DNA of 64,000 nucleotides from Flavobacteriaceae bacterium (GTDB lineage Bacteria; Bacteroidota; Bacteroidia; Flavobacteriales; Flavobacteriaceae), in the NCBI GenBank assembly GCA_024762795.1, contig JANTGS010000001.1:30711-94710 (forward strand). The letters run 5' to 3'. Positions 1-7,972 of the stretch are shown piece after piece (position 1 is the first letter of the stretch; the number at the start of each line of letters is the position of its first letter). A program made the position numbers and the translations under genes. A model generated the notes under the pieces. That model was given only the letters and a program-made list of their open reading frames with translations. It had not been told where the DNA came from and did no database searches.

Positions 1-90
1 CTGACTATATGAAATTCCTTTGATGTTTAATCGAACTAAACTCACTTTTTAGATAGGATTTGGTTGGATAAATTACAATAAAAAAACTCC

Positions 91-142
91 AAAAGGCTGA
101 TAAATCTGGACATTTCAGGCCCGTAAATTTAATCAGCCTTTT
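91..142 (-). terminator. Terminator after etfA
   Basis: AAAAGGCTGAT (91-101) pairs perfectly with ATCAGCCTTTT (132-142). Read on the minus strand the hairpin follows the etfA stop codon and is followed by GGAGTTTTTTT. The loop is long (30 nt) and holds a smaller hairpin, so it is a plausible intrinsic terminator for etfBA. Confidence 0.65.
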
Positions 143-174
143 GAAGGCACAATTTACTAAAAAATATGATTTAC

Positions 175-1140
175 TTATTGATTTTGCTTAAATTCTTTTA
201 ATTTATCAATGAGTTTAGGTACAACTTCAAAAGCATCTCCCACAATACCGTAATCGGCCGCTTTAAAGAATGGGGCTTCAGGATCAGTGTTGATCACTAC
301 CTTACATTTTGCTGCATTTACGCCTGCGAGATGCTGAATAGCACCCGAGATACCAACGGCGATGTAAAGGTTTGAAGTTACAGGTTTACCTGTTTGTCCC
401 ACGTGTTCACTATGAGGTCTCCAACCCATATCGGCAACGGGTTTTGAACAGGCTGTTGCTGCTCCGAGAACTTCGCCAAGATCTTCAATAAGATGCCAGT
501 TTTCCGGTCCTTTTAAACCACGGCCTCCCGATACGATTATGTCTGCATCAGCAATGGTAACTTTACCTGTAGCTTTGTCGATACTTTTTGAAGTGATTCT
601 GAAATCAGCGTCCTCCAGTGAGGGTTCAAAATTTTCTTCAGCTCCGGCTCCGGCACTTTCAACAAGGCCAAAAGAATTTTTGGCTAATCCGAGTATCTTG
701 ATGTTGGTGGTCAGCTCTGAATGGTTGTTGGCTTTAGAAGAAAAAGCTTTTCTTTTTACCACAAAGGGAGAAACACTTTCAGGTACATCCAGTACATTAG
801 AGGCGTATCCGGCGTTTAAACTTCCGGCTACAAGCGGAGCGAGATACAGGCCGTTAGAACTTGAATCGATAACTACGATATCAGCTCCTTCTTTTTCTAC
901 AGCCTGTTTGATCACATCGGCGTAGGCCTTAGCATTAAAAGTATTTAATCGATCATTATTTACAGTGAGGATCTTTTCCGCACCGTAATTTTTTAATTCT
1001 GATGCATCATCAGCATTGATGGTTAAAACCACCATATTGGTCTGAGCGATCTCAGCAACTTTTTTTCCGTAAGAGGTTGCTTCAAAGGCGATCTTTTTAA
1101 ATTTTCCGTCCGAACTTTCGGCATATACTAAAACTGACAT
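175..1140 (-). CDS. etfA: Electron transfer flavoprotein alpha subunit
   Basis: EtfA binds FAD and, with EtfB, carries electrons from acyl-CoA dehydrogenases to the respiratory chain. At 321 aa it has the usual length. The N-terminal domain (about 1-190) is the ETF alpha/beta fold. The C-terminal FAD domain begins near SGGRGLKGPENW and holds the signature HVGQTGKPV...SGAIQHLAG with the late NTDPEAPFF stretch. It lies 42 nt behind etfB, so the two form one etfBA operon, closed by the hairpin at 91-142. The identification is secure. The electron acceptor is not encoded nearby. Confidence 0.95.
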   Translation of the reverse strand: MSVLVYAESSDGKFKKIAFEATSYGKKVAEIAQTNMVVLTINADDASELKNYGAEKILTVNNDRLNTFNAKAYADVIKQAVEKEGADIVVIDSSSNGLYLAPLVAGSLNAGYASNVLDVPESVSPFVVKRKAFSSKANNHSELTTNIKILGLAKNSFGLVESAGAGAEENFEPSLEDADFRITSKSIDKATGKVTIADADIIVSGGRGLKGPENWHLIEDLGEVLGAATACSKPVADMGWRPHSEHVGQTGKPVTSNLYIAVGISGAIQHLAGVNAAKCKVVINTDPEAPFFKAADYGIVGDAFEVVPKLIDKLKEFKQNQ

Positions 1141-1182
1141 ATTTTTTCTTTTAGATGATTAAAATAATTTGATAAACAATAA

Positions 1183-1929
1183 TTAAATAACTTTTGCCTC
1201 ATTGTGCAGCAGATCAACAAGTTCTCCAACATTTTCAGGATCAATTAATTTGCAGGTTGTGTTAACAACAGGCTTGTCAAATCGGATACTTTTACTGGTA
1301 TTTTCAAAAGCTACAGGTTCAATCACATTTAATGGTTTCTTTCTTGCCATCATAATTCCTCTCATATTAGGTATGCGAAGGTCTTTATCTTCTACGAGCC
1401 CTTTTTGTCCGCCAAACACCATGGGTAATTCGGTTTCCAATACTTCTTTACCACCATCGATCTCACGGGTTACGGTTGCCTTGTTACCTTCTACTTCAAT
1501 ACCGATACAGGCATTTACAAAATTGTAATCCAAAATAGAAGCGGTGAGTCCGGGTACCATACCACCATTGTAATCGATAGATTCCTTGCCGGCCATGATC
1601 AGATCGTAATTACCATTTTTAGCTACTTCAGCCAGTTGTTTGGCTACAAAGAAACCGTCTTCAGGTTCAGCATTAACTCTTATGGCATCATCGGCACCAA
1701 TCGCAAGGGCCTTTCTTAAAGTAGGTTCGGTACTTACATTTCCTACATTGACAACAGTAACTGTTGCCCCTTGTTTTTCTTTAAACCACATGGCTCTGGT
1801 CAGCACGAATTCATCGTGTGGATTTATCACAAACTGAACACCATTCGAATCGAATTTGGTGTCGTTATCTTTAAAATTAATCTTTGAAGTCGTATCAGGT
1901 ACGTGACTTATACATACTAATATTTTCAT
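1183..1929 (-). CDS. etfB: Electron transfer flavoprotein beta subunit
   Basis: This is the partner of EtfA; it binds AMP structurally and docks with dehydrogenases. The 248-aa protein opens with MKILVCISHVPDTTSKI, typical of Bacteroidota EtfB, and carries the AGKESIDYNGG...PGLTA stretch that belongs to the ETF beta signature. It is first in etfBA. The upstream region is shared with the divergent pdhB gene and holds a perfect 18-bp palindrome that could be an operator for both. No TAnnTTTG box was found for this strand. Confidence 0.95.
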   Translation of the reverse strand: MKILVCISHVPDTTSKINFKDNDTKFDSNGVQFVINPHDEFVLTRAMWFKEKQGATVTVVNVGNVSTEPTLRKALAIGADDAIRVNAEPEDGFFVAKQLAEVAKNGNYDLIMAGKESIDYNGGMVPGLTASILDYNFVNACIGIEVEGNKATVTREIDGGKEVLETELPMVFGGQKGLVEDKDLRIPNMRGIMMARKKPLNVIEPVAFENTSKSIRFDKPVVNTTCKLIDPENVGELVDLLHNEAKVI

Positions 1930-1984
1930 CTTTAATACTTTTTAATAAATTAGTCTGCTGCTAAGTTACAAATTCTTTTTAAAA

Positions 1985-2002
1985 TACTATGCATGCATAG
2001 TA
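1985..2002. promoter_or_regulatory. Perfect 18-bp palindrome between etfB and pdhB
   Basis: TACTATGCATGCATAGTA is its own reverse complement over 18 bases, in the 170-bp divergent gap. Length and symmetry fit a dimeric repressor such as a MarR or TetR family protein. The regulator is not identifiable from this window. Confidence 0.55.
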
Positions 2003-2070
2003 AAAAATATACAAATTGAATTTTAAGAGCTAAAAAGTATGATATTTATCAGTTTTTGTATAAAATTGAT

Positions 2071-2078
2071 TATTTTTG
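2071..2078 (+). promoter_or_regulatory. -7 element for pdhB
   Basis: TATTTTTG matches the Bacteroidota TAnnTTTG -7 consensus and lies 22 nt before the pdhB ATG, leaving a short leader. A -33 TTG at standard spacing was not clear. Confidence 0.6.
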
Positions 2079-2099
2079 CGCCTCGATTAAAAACAGAAT

Positions 2100-3080
2100 A
2101 TGAGAACAGTACAATTTAGAGAAGCTATTGCTGAGGCGATGAGTGAAGAGATGCGCAGAGATGAATCAGTATTTTTATTGGGAGAAGAAGTAGCGCAATA
2201 TAACGGGGCCTATAAGGCTTCCAAAGGAATGTTGGATGAATTTGGCCCGGAAAGGGTAATTGATACTCCCATTGCCGAGCTGGGATTTACCGGTATTGCA
2301 GTAGGTTCGGCAATGAATGGAACGCGTCCGATCGTTGAATTCATGACCTTTAATTTTTCGCTGGTGGGTATAGATCAGATTGTTAATAACGCAGCAAAGA
2401 TGCGTCAGATGTCAGGAGGACAATTTAATATTCCTATTGTGTTCCGGGGTCCAACAGGATCCGCAGGTCAGCTGGCCGCAACACACTCTCAGTCGTTTGA
2501 GAACTGGTATGCAAACACACCGGGTTTAAAAGTAATAGTTCCTTCCAATCCCTATGATGCCAAAGGCTTGCTTAAGGCTGCCATCAGAGATGATGATCCT
2601 GTGATTTTTATGGAATCGGAACAAATGTATGGTGATAAAGGCGAGGTGCCTGATGGAGAATATATCATTCCTATTGGTGTTGCTGATATTAAAAGAAAAG
2701 GGGAAGATGTTACTATTGTTTCTTTTGGAAAGATCATTAAAGAGGCTTATAAAGCTGCGGATGAACTGGAAAAAGAAGGAATTTCAGCTGAAGTGATCGA
2801 TTTAAGAACTATCAGACCTCTTGATTTTGAAATGATATTTGAATCGATAAAAAAAACGAATCGTTTGGTGATTTTAGAAGAAGCCTGGCCTTTTGCCAGT
2901 GTTTCCAGTGAAATTACATATCAGGTTCAGGAAAATGTATTTGATCATCTTGATGCACCGATCCAGAGAATTACAACCGCTGATACTCCAGCACCCTTTT
3001 CACCTGTATTGCTTGAAGAATGGATGCCTAACGCCCATGATGTGATTAAAGCTGTTAAAAAGGTAATGTACGTTAAATAG
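2100..3080 (+). CDS. pdhB: Pyruvate dehydrogenase E1 component, beta subunit
   Basis: This is the transketolase-like beta half of the alpha2beta2 E1 enzyme, which decarboxylates pyruvate with thiamine diphosphate and passes the acetyl group to E2 lipoate. The 326-aa length is right for E1 beta. Visible family stretches include LLGEEVAQYNGAYK, DTPIAELGFTGIAVG, MRQMSGGQ and VFRGPTG in the pyrimidine-binding domain, and a C-terminal transketolase domain ending TPAPFSPVLLEEWMPNA. It is alone: E1 alpha and E2 are not adjacent. The related 2-oxoisovalerate dehydrogenase beta cannot be fully excluded by eye. Confidence 0.9.
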   Translation: MRTVQFREAIAEAMSEEMRRDESVFLLGEEVAQYNGAYKASKGMLDEFGPERVIDTPIAELGFTGIAVGSAMNGTRPIVEFMTFNFSLVGIDQIVNNAAKMRQMSGGQFNIPIVFRGPTGSAGQLAATHSQSFENWYANTPGLKVIVPSNPYDAKGLLKAAIRDDDPVIFMESEQMYGDKGEVPDGEYIIPIGVADIKRKGEDVTIVSFGKIIKEAYKAADELEKEGISAEVIDLRTIRPLDFEMIFESIKKTNRLVILEEAWPFASVSSEITYQVQENVFDHLDAPIQRITTADTPAPFSPVLLEEWMPNAHDVIKAVKKVMYVK

Positions 3081-3385
3081 TACTTGATTAGAATGTGCGG
3101 TATTTCTGTAATTGTTTAAAATTCAATCCTCAAATGCACAAGTATTTTATAATACGGATTTGTAGTATGCCCGATCTCTAACATTTTAATCTATGAACAA
3201 GACCAAATGTAGATTCCAAAACATTTGATCTTAAAAAATGTTGGAGACCATGGTTTTTTTGGAAGTTTTGGAGATGATATTTTCAATATTAACGCAGTAA
3301 ATAATATCTGCATTAATTTTAAATAGTTAGCTCTTTTTTATGTTAAAGAGTTTCAGTCTTACCTTTTATATATAAATCGAAGAAG
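3081..3385. other. 305-bp intergenic region without a supported gene
   Basis: AT-rich gap between pdhB and the AraC-type gene. No ORF, tRNA, clean terminator or TAnnTTTG box was found. The only local feature is a short ACCATGGT palindrome before a T-run near 3248-3260. It presumably holds the 3' end of pdhB and the promoter of the regulator. Confidence 0.4.
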
Positions 3386-4282
3386 GTGATTAAAAATGGC
3401 GATAAAAATATATTAGAATTACTTGAAATTGAGTCAGGGTTCAGTATTCTGAAGATTAATAATGATCAGGATTCCGTTTATGAATATATAAGAGATTGTA
3501 AACGGGACATTATACAATTTCATTTTTCTTTAAAAGATCAGGCTTTACTTCTTTTTAATCATGGTTCCTATTCAGTTCCGGTTAATAAGGATACTTCTTT
3601 GATGTTGTACAACCCCCAAAAAGTTCTGCCCTTTCATCTCCATCTTGAACCTCATTCTAAATATTTAGCCTTACTGATATCAATAGAAAAATTTCATTCA
3701 TTTTTCACATTGGAGTCCGGACTTATCCAGTTTCTGAATGAGGAAAATAGAAGCAAACATTTTTATAAAGAAAAAGATCTTGAATCCAATGAAATAGTTG
3801 TTTTAAATCAGATCTTTAATAACAACTTACACAATTCACTGGAAAAATTGTATTCAAAAGGAAAGGTCTTTGAGCTGCTTAGTCTGTATTTTAACCCGTC
3901 TTCTAAAGAAGAAGCCCAACAATGCCCTTTTTTAGAAGATGATGAGAATGTAGAAAAGATCAGAAAGGCCAAGAATATACTTATTGAAAATATGTCAAAT
4001 CCGCCGGGGCTAAGTAATTTATCCTATCAGGTAAACCTTCCGCTGCAACTTTTAAAGGACGGATTTAAACAGGTTTATGGTAATACCGCCTATTCTTATT
4101 TGTTAAATTACAAACTGGAACATGCACGAAAACTTTTATTAAGCGGAAAATATAATGTTGCAGAAACAAGTTTTGAGGTGGGTTACAGTACACCAAGTCA
4201 TTTTATTGCAGCCTTTAAAAAGAAATACGGAGTAACTCCTAAAAGATATTTTAAGAGCATCAAAAAAGCCGTCCGGAATTAA
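3386..4282 (+). CDS. AraC family transcriptional regulator
   Basis: A 298-aa DNA-binding regulator. The C-terminal third (about 195-298) is a double helix-turn-helix AraC domain. NPPGLSNLSYQVNLPLQLL begins the first HTH, and the second is closed by the AraC signature FEVGYSTPSHFIAAFKKKYGVTPKRY. The N-terminal 180 residues are a poorly conserved sensor region with no recognisable ligand fold. The start is GTG; no better start lies nearby. The last codons form the 5' arm of the terminator at 4262-4298. The target is unknown; the convergent lipoprotein gene is a neighbour but not an obvious partner. Confidence 0.85.
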   Translation: MIKNGDKNILELLEIESGFSILKINNDQDSVYEYIRDCKRDIIQFHFSLKDQALLLFNHGSYSVPVNKDTSLMLYNPQKVLPFHLHLEPHSKYLALLISIEKFHSFFTLESGLIQFLNEENRSKHFYKEKDLESNEIVVLNQIFNNNLHNSLEKLYSKGKVFELLSLYFNPSSKEEAQQCPFLEDDENVEKIRKAKNILIENMSNPPGLSNLSYQVNLPLQLLKDGFKQVYGNTAYSYLLNYKLEHARKLLLSGKYNVAETSFEVGYSTPSHFIAAFKKKYGVTPKRYFKSIKKAVRN

Positions 4283-4298
4283 TCCCGGACGGCTTTTT
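4262..4298. terminator. Bidirectional terminator between araC-type gene and lipoprotein gene
   Basis: AAAAAAGCCGTCCGG pairs with CCGGACGGCTTTTT around an 8-nt loop containing the regulator's stop codon. A/T runs on both sides let it serve both convergent genes. The 5' arm lies inside the coding sequence of the regulator. Confidence 0.9.
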
Positions 4299-4314
4299 AT
4301 CATACAGATCTTTT

Positions 4315-5010
4315 TTAATCATGATCTTTTTCCAGGCACATGGCAGAATTAAAATTTTGGCTGATCACCTTTGCAAGTTCTGTATTACTTGAAAGATTGA
4401 TTCTAACTACATTGTCAAAATCAAATTTAAGATTGGTGATATCAATACCTTCAAATAAGGCTTTGATATCTAAAAGTAAAAGAAACTGTGAAATATCTCC
4501 TTCACTGACTTGTAATCCATATTTGTTCTCAATTTCAAATTCCTGAGTAATATCGGTTGTAAATTCAAAATCGAATGAAATATTATTGTATTGATAGGTT
4601 CCGTAAATAAGAATAGAATTACCTTCGGGTAGTACGTTGTCTATCTTGAATTTAAGTTTGCTGTACTTACCGGGCTCAATTTCTACCGGTGCTACGGGCG
4701 GATTGCTTGTTCCTGATAAAATATCAAAAACATAGGGTCCGCTGAAAGAAATTTCTTGTGTTGATCCTTTTTCCGAAATATCACTCTTTTGTTTGATACT
4801 GATCTCAGTCACCCCTAAAAGTACCTTTGAAAAATTGATGTTTCCGTTTAACGGATTGACAACGGTTTTGTTTTTCCCGTCAGATTTGTTTAAGGATGTT
4901 TGTTGTTGTACACTAAAACCAACTTTAGTAGTCGCTAACGGACTATCTTCTTCGTTACAGCTGGTAAGAACGAATAGTAAAAATGCGGCGAAATAAATTA
5001 ACTTTTTCAT
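4315..5010 (-). CDS. DUF4382-like lipoprotein
   Basis: A 231-aa predicted lipoprotein. The N-terminus MKKLIYFAAFLLFVLTSC has a lipobox (LTSC), so the mature protein starts at Cys18 and should be anchored in an envelope membrane. The rest is beta-rich and low in cysteine, with a pattern (INFSKVLLGVTEISI...YVFDILSG...EPGKYSKLKFKI) like DUF4382 proteins, which are often surface lipoproteins of unknown role. It is convergent with the AraC gene and shares its terminator. Family assignment is tentative; no enzymatic motif is seen. Confidence 0.65.
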   Translation of the reverse strand: MKKLIYFAAFLLFVLTSCNEEDSPLATTKVGFSVQQQTSLNKSDGKNKTVVNPLNGNINFSKVLLGVTEISIKQKSDISEKGSTQEISFSGPYVFDILSGTSNPPVAPVEIEPGKYSKLKFKIDNVLPEGNSILIYGTYQYNNISFDFEFTTDITQEFEIENKYGLQVSEGDISQFLLLLDIKALFEGIDITNLKFDFDNVVRINLSSNTELAKVISQNFNSAMCLEKDHD

Positions 5011-5291
5011 AGAATTAAATTTTTGGTTTTTATTAATTATTTCGAGGAGAATAGACAGATATATAAAGTTTTTTACTTTATACTCCTGTTATTAAACGTT
5101 GAAAATCTAAGAATATTATCTTTTATTTCTGTTTATGACAATGAGCAGAAGGTTTTAAGAAAACCCTAATATTTTTTTAATTTGATTAGAACAAATGAAA
5201 CGAGATCTGTAAGAATGATCAAAATAATATCATTTTTAATAAATTTTTATGGCTTTGATATACATAAAGCTTTATTTTTACTGTGCCAATG

Positions 5292-5308
5292 ATTCTAGAT
5301 CATAGAAT
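5292..5308. promoter_or_regulatory. Inverted repeat ATTCTA-N5-TAGAAT
   Basis: Perfect 6-bp arms around GATCA, in the divergent gap between the lipoprotein and rhodanese genes. It could be an operator. In AT-rich DNA a repeat of this size may arise by chance. Confidence 0.25.
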
Positions 5309-5478
5309 ATATGCAAAGTATTGGTAGTGTTTTTATGTATCGGTTTGAGTATTATGAAGGAAGACGCTTCTTCTCATCATGCCTCTGATTTTTATATTAA
5401 CGAAAGCAGACTGATACCGGGAGTTAAAGCCATGCTTACCCCTATACGGGATTATTTAACAACAATTAACATTTTAAA

Positions 5479-5494
5479 TGTAACTCATGTTACA
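5479..5494. promoter_or_regulatory. Crp/Fnr-like palindrome upstream of rhodanese gene
   Basis: TGTAAC-TCAT-GTTACA has perfect 6-bp arms and lies 54 nt before the rhodanese ATG, just upstream of a weak -7-like GAAATTTG (5515-5522). The layout and the 16-bp two-fold symmetry fit a Crp/Fnr family activator site. The regulator is not in the window. Confidence 0.5.
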
Positions 5495-5547
5495 ATATTA
5501 AAATTACTTTAAACGAAATTTGCAATCTGAAACTTAATAGAAAGAAT

Positions 5548-5859
5548 ATGGGATTTTTTAATGTATTTGGAAGCGGAAACGGAAATAAAGAAATTGAGGC
5601 TTATCTTGCAAAAGGTGCGGTTGTGATCGATGTAAGGACTGAACCCGAATTTTATGAGGGACATGTAGATGGTTCAGAGAATATACCTCTCAATACCATT
5701 CCGTTTAATATTGAGGAGATAAAGAATCTTGGCAAACCGGTAATTACTTGTTGCAGAAGTGGAGCCAGGAGCGGGTCTGCAGCTTCTATTTTAAAACAAA
5801 ATGGTGTGGATGCTATTAATGGTGGACCCTGGCAAAATGTTGCAGCCTGTATAAAATAG
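5548..5859 (+). CDS. Single-domain rhodanese-like sulfurtransferase
   Basis: A 103-aa single rhodanese domain, likely cytoplasmic since no signal peptide is seen. Such proteins accept sulfane sulfur on an active-site cysteine and pass it to thiol acceptors. Visible are the N-terminal VIDVRTEPEFYEGHVDGSENIPL block and the active loop CCRSGARSGSAA, in which the second Cys starts the six-residue CRSGAR loop. It is monocistronic, with a Crp/Fnr-like palindrome in front and a hairpin plus T-run behind. Such genes in Bacteroidota often belong to redox- or sulfur-responsive regulons; that link is inference. Confidence 0.9.
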   Translation: MGFFNVFGSGNGNKEIEAYLAKGAVVIDVRTEPEFYEGHVDGSENIPLNTIPFNIEEIKNLGKPVITCCRSGARSGSAASILKQNGVDAINGGPWQNVAACIK

Positions 5860-5896
5860 ACTCAAACAAAATTTTATATTTTTTAAAGTATAATTT

Positions 5897-5931
5897 GGGA
5901 TTTCCTGTTAAAGGAGATTTCGGTTTTTTTT
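5897..5931 (+). terminator. Terminator after rhodanese gene
   Basis: GGGATTTCC and GGAGATTTC pair over 9 bp with three G-T wobbles around TGTTAAA, followed by GG and T8. It lies 38 nt after the rhodanese stop codon. Confidence 0.55.
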
Positions 5932-5961
5932 AAGAAAGTTCAGTTCTGTTTGAGAGATCAC

Positions 5962-6113
5962 CACATCCCTGCAACACCCCATCACCAAATAACTACATCA
6001 CTGCATCACCGTACCCCTTCATCACCGTATCACCGTATCACCGTACCCCTTCATCAACGCATCACCACATCACCACATCACTGCATCACCGTATCACCGT
6101 ATCACCGCATCAC
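5962..6113. repeat. Tandem array of 19 in-phase 8-bp units (consensus CGYATCAC)
   Basis: 152 bp split exactly into nineteen 8-mers without a phase break. The core is NRTATCAC or NRCATCAC, with two copies of a CGTACCCC/TTCATCAN pair. The plus strand of the array has very little G. The first four units (CACATCCC, TGCAACAC, CCCATCAC, CAAATAAC) are more degenerate. It ends 4 nt from the stop codon of the GSCFA gene, in the convergent gap with the rhodanese gene. The period is not a multiple of three and no ORF uses it. Confidence 0.9.
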
Positions 6114-6116
6114 CAA

Positions 6117-7088
6117 TTACTTCTGATCAAAATGAAGAAAACCGTGTTTTTCTTCCAGTTTTCTGATTTTTTCATGCAAATGGATGTTAAATTCCTGATG
6201 TTTCGGGCTATCCGGGTTAAAGGGTTTGTGTTCTAAAGCTTTTTTAATTTTATAGATCTCTTTCATCAGGTTGTGGTCTTTTTTATCGATCCAGGTCTCC
6301 TTAAAAAGTTTCCAGATATAGTTAACAGCTGTTTCATTGGGATGAACCATATCTTCTTTATAGAACCGGTAGTCCCTCAAATCATCCATCATGATCTCGT
6401 AAGCGGGGAAATAGGAAATATTTTTAGTATTTAAAACCCTGTTTATGGCAGTAGTAAGCACAGCTTTACTCAAACTATTCTCGGTGAATCCGTCTTTTAA
6501 ATGTCTTACCGGACTAAGAGTAAAAAGGATCTGTGCCTTAGGATTAAAAGAGTTGATCTTATTAATGATGTTTTGTAGAATTTTAAAAACTTCCTCTGTA
6601 TTGAGTAATTCTTTGGTGTATTCTTTTTGAGGAATTTTATGACAATTGGCTACAAATTTATTGTTTTTATGATAACGGTACACCCAGGCCGTTCCAAGTG
6701 TGATGATGATATGTGTAGTTTTCTTTAAAAGAAAATGATTCTTAATGATCTCTTTATTGATATGATCAATTACGGTATCAGCTTTTGGAGAAGAAAATTT
6801 GCTATGATGGTTCATGCTGATCCACAGATCGTTAAAAAAAAGAAGGTCGGTCTTCTTGTATTCTCTTTTTACTATGCAATCCACTATTGCTTTTTCAATA
6901 GCTTTTGGGTTGAAGAGAATTCCGTGAGAATTGCTGCTGTTTTGAAACTGGAACCAGCTTAATTTTTGTTGTATATTCTCGGTAAAACAAGAGCCAAAAA
7001 GAACAATTTCAGATTGATAACCGATCTTATTTTTACTCTCCGGAATTCTTATTTCTGTACGAAATTTCATTGTTTTTGGTTTGATCAT
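6117..7088 (-). CDS. GSCFA domain protein
   Basis: A 323-aa cytoplasmic protein of the GSCFA family (SGNH-hydrolase-like fold). The naming motif appears as FGSCFTENI near residues 31-39, with TLGTAWVYR, ILFTLSPVRH and the late MVHPNETAVNYIW block that should carry the Asp/His pair. The called start overlaps the cysM stop in an ATGA. Homologues usually begin at MKFRTEI, which would put the start at 7070. It is the last gene of cysE-cysM-GSCFA. Its biochemical role is not established; the operon hints at a link with cysteine or acetyl-ester metabolism, but that is inference. Confidence 0.85.
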   Translation of the reverse strand: MIKPKTMKFRTEIRIPESKNKIGYQSEIVLFGSCFTENIQQKLSWFQFQNSSNSHGILFNPKAIEKAIVDCIVKREYKKTDLLFFNDLWISMNHHSKFSSPKADTVIDHINKEIIKNHFLLKKTTHIIITLGTAWVYRYHKNNKFVANCHKIPQKEYTKELLNTEEVFKILQNIINKINSFNPKAQILFTLSPVRHLKDGFTENSLSKAVLTTAINRVLNTKNISYFPAYEIMMDDLRDYRFYKEDMVHPNETAVNYIWKLFKETWIDKKDHNLMKEIYKIKKALEHKPFNPDSPKHQEFNIHLHEKIRKLEEKHGFLHFDQK

Positions 7089-7972
7089 TTAAAAAGGTCT
7101 GAAGAGAGATACCGGTCTCCACGATCGCAGATAATCACTACAATAATTCCTTTTTTAAGATTTTTAGTTAGTTTTTCGGCTATGGCCACGGCTCCGCCAC
7201 TACTCATTCCGGCAAAGATCCCTTCTTCTCTCGCAAGACGTCTGGTCATGATTCTGGCTTCTTCTTCTGTTACATCAACCAGCTGATCTACCTTTTCGGG
7301 TTGATAGATTTCAGGCAGATATTCCTTAGGCCATTTTCTTATCCCCGGGATACTTGAATCTCCGGCAGGCTGTGCTCCGATGATCTGAATTTCCGGATTC
7401 TTTTCTTTTAAAAAAGAGGAAACGCCCATAATGGTTCCTGTGGTTCCCATAGCTGAAACAAAATGAGTTATTTCTCCATTGGTATCTTTCCAGATTTCCG
7501 GTCCAGTAGAAAGATAATGTGCTTTCCAGTTGTCATCATTTCCAAATTGATTCAGCATAAAATATGCTTTTTCCTTTACCATTTTTTCTGCATAATTCCG
7601 CGAAGCTTCTATACCTTCAGCAGCAGGGGTAAGGGTAACTTTAGCACCATATGCCCTCATGGTCAGAACACGTTCTTCCGTTGCATTATCGGGCATGACC
7701 AGTTCCATATTCAATCCCATAACTCTTGCGATCATGGCCAAAGCGATTCCTGTATTACCGCTGGTAGCTTCTATGAGTTTATCATTTTTTGAGATCTCTT
7801 TACGCTCCAGGGCTCCTTTGATCATTTGGTAAGCTGCCCTGTCTTTGATACTGCCTCCCGGATTGTTTCCTTCGAGTTTAAAAAACACAGAAACCTCCTT
7901 GTTTTTAATGATATTTTGTGATTTTACCAAGGGGGTATTACCGATAAGGTCGAGAATTCTTAGTTCTTTCAT
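7085..7972 (-). CDS. cysM: Cysteine synthase B (O-acetylserine sulfhydrylase)
   Basis: A PLP enzyme making cysteine from O-acetylserine and sulfide. The 295-aa length fits CysM better than CysK. The PLP lysine lies in NPGGSIKDRAA, the substrate/phosphate-binding loop is EATSGNTGIALA, and the glycine-rich region GTTGTIMGVS follows. It overlaps cysE upstream and the GSCFA gene downstream by 4 nt each, so translation is likely coupled, and the enzyme receives its substrate from the product of the gene before it. Confidence 0.93.
   Translation of the reverse strand: MKELRILDLIGNTPLVKSQNIIKNKEVSVFFKLEGNNPGGSIKDRAAYQMIKGALERKEISKNDKLIEATSGNTGIALAMIARVMGLNMELVMPDNATEERVLTMRAYGAKVTLTPAAEGIEASRNYAEKMVKEKAYFMLNQFGNDDNWKAHYLSTGPEIWKDTNGEITHFVSAMGTTGTIMGVSSFLKEKNPEIQIIGAQPAGDSSIPGIRKWPKEYLPEIYQPEKVDQLVDVTEEEARIMTRRLAREEGIFAGMSSGGAVAIAEKLTKNLKKGIIVVIICDRGDRYLSSDLFK

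Larger units (their letters stand above)
5011..5547. other. Long intergenic region before the rhodanese gene
   Basis: About 540 bp that hold two inverted repeats (5292-5308 and 5479-5494) and the likely promoter of the rhodanese gene. A 63-codon frame at 5321-5512 is open, but its 3' end runs through the second palindrome and it resembles no known family, so it is not called. Confidence 0.45.

Noticed and set aside
5321-5512. 63-codon ORF before the rhodanese gene
   Set aside because: No recognisable family, and its end overlaps the Crp/Fnr-like palindrome and promoter. Likely chance in AT-rich DNA.
5962-6113. Possible CRISPR array
   Set aside because: Units are 8 bp with no spacers and no cas genes in the window.
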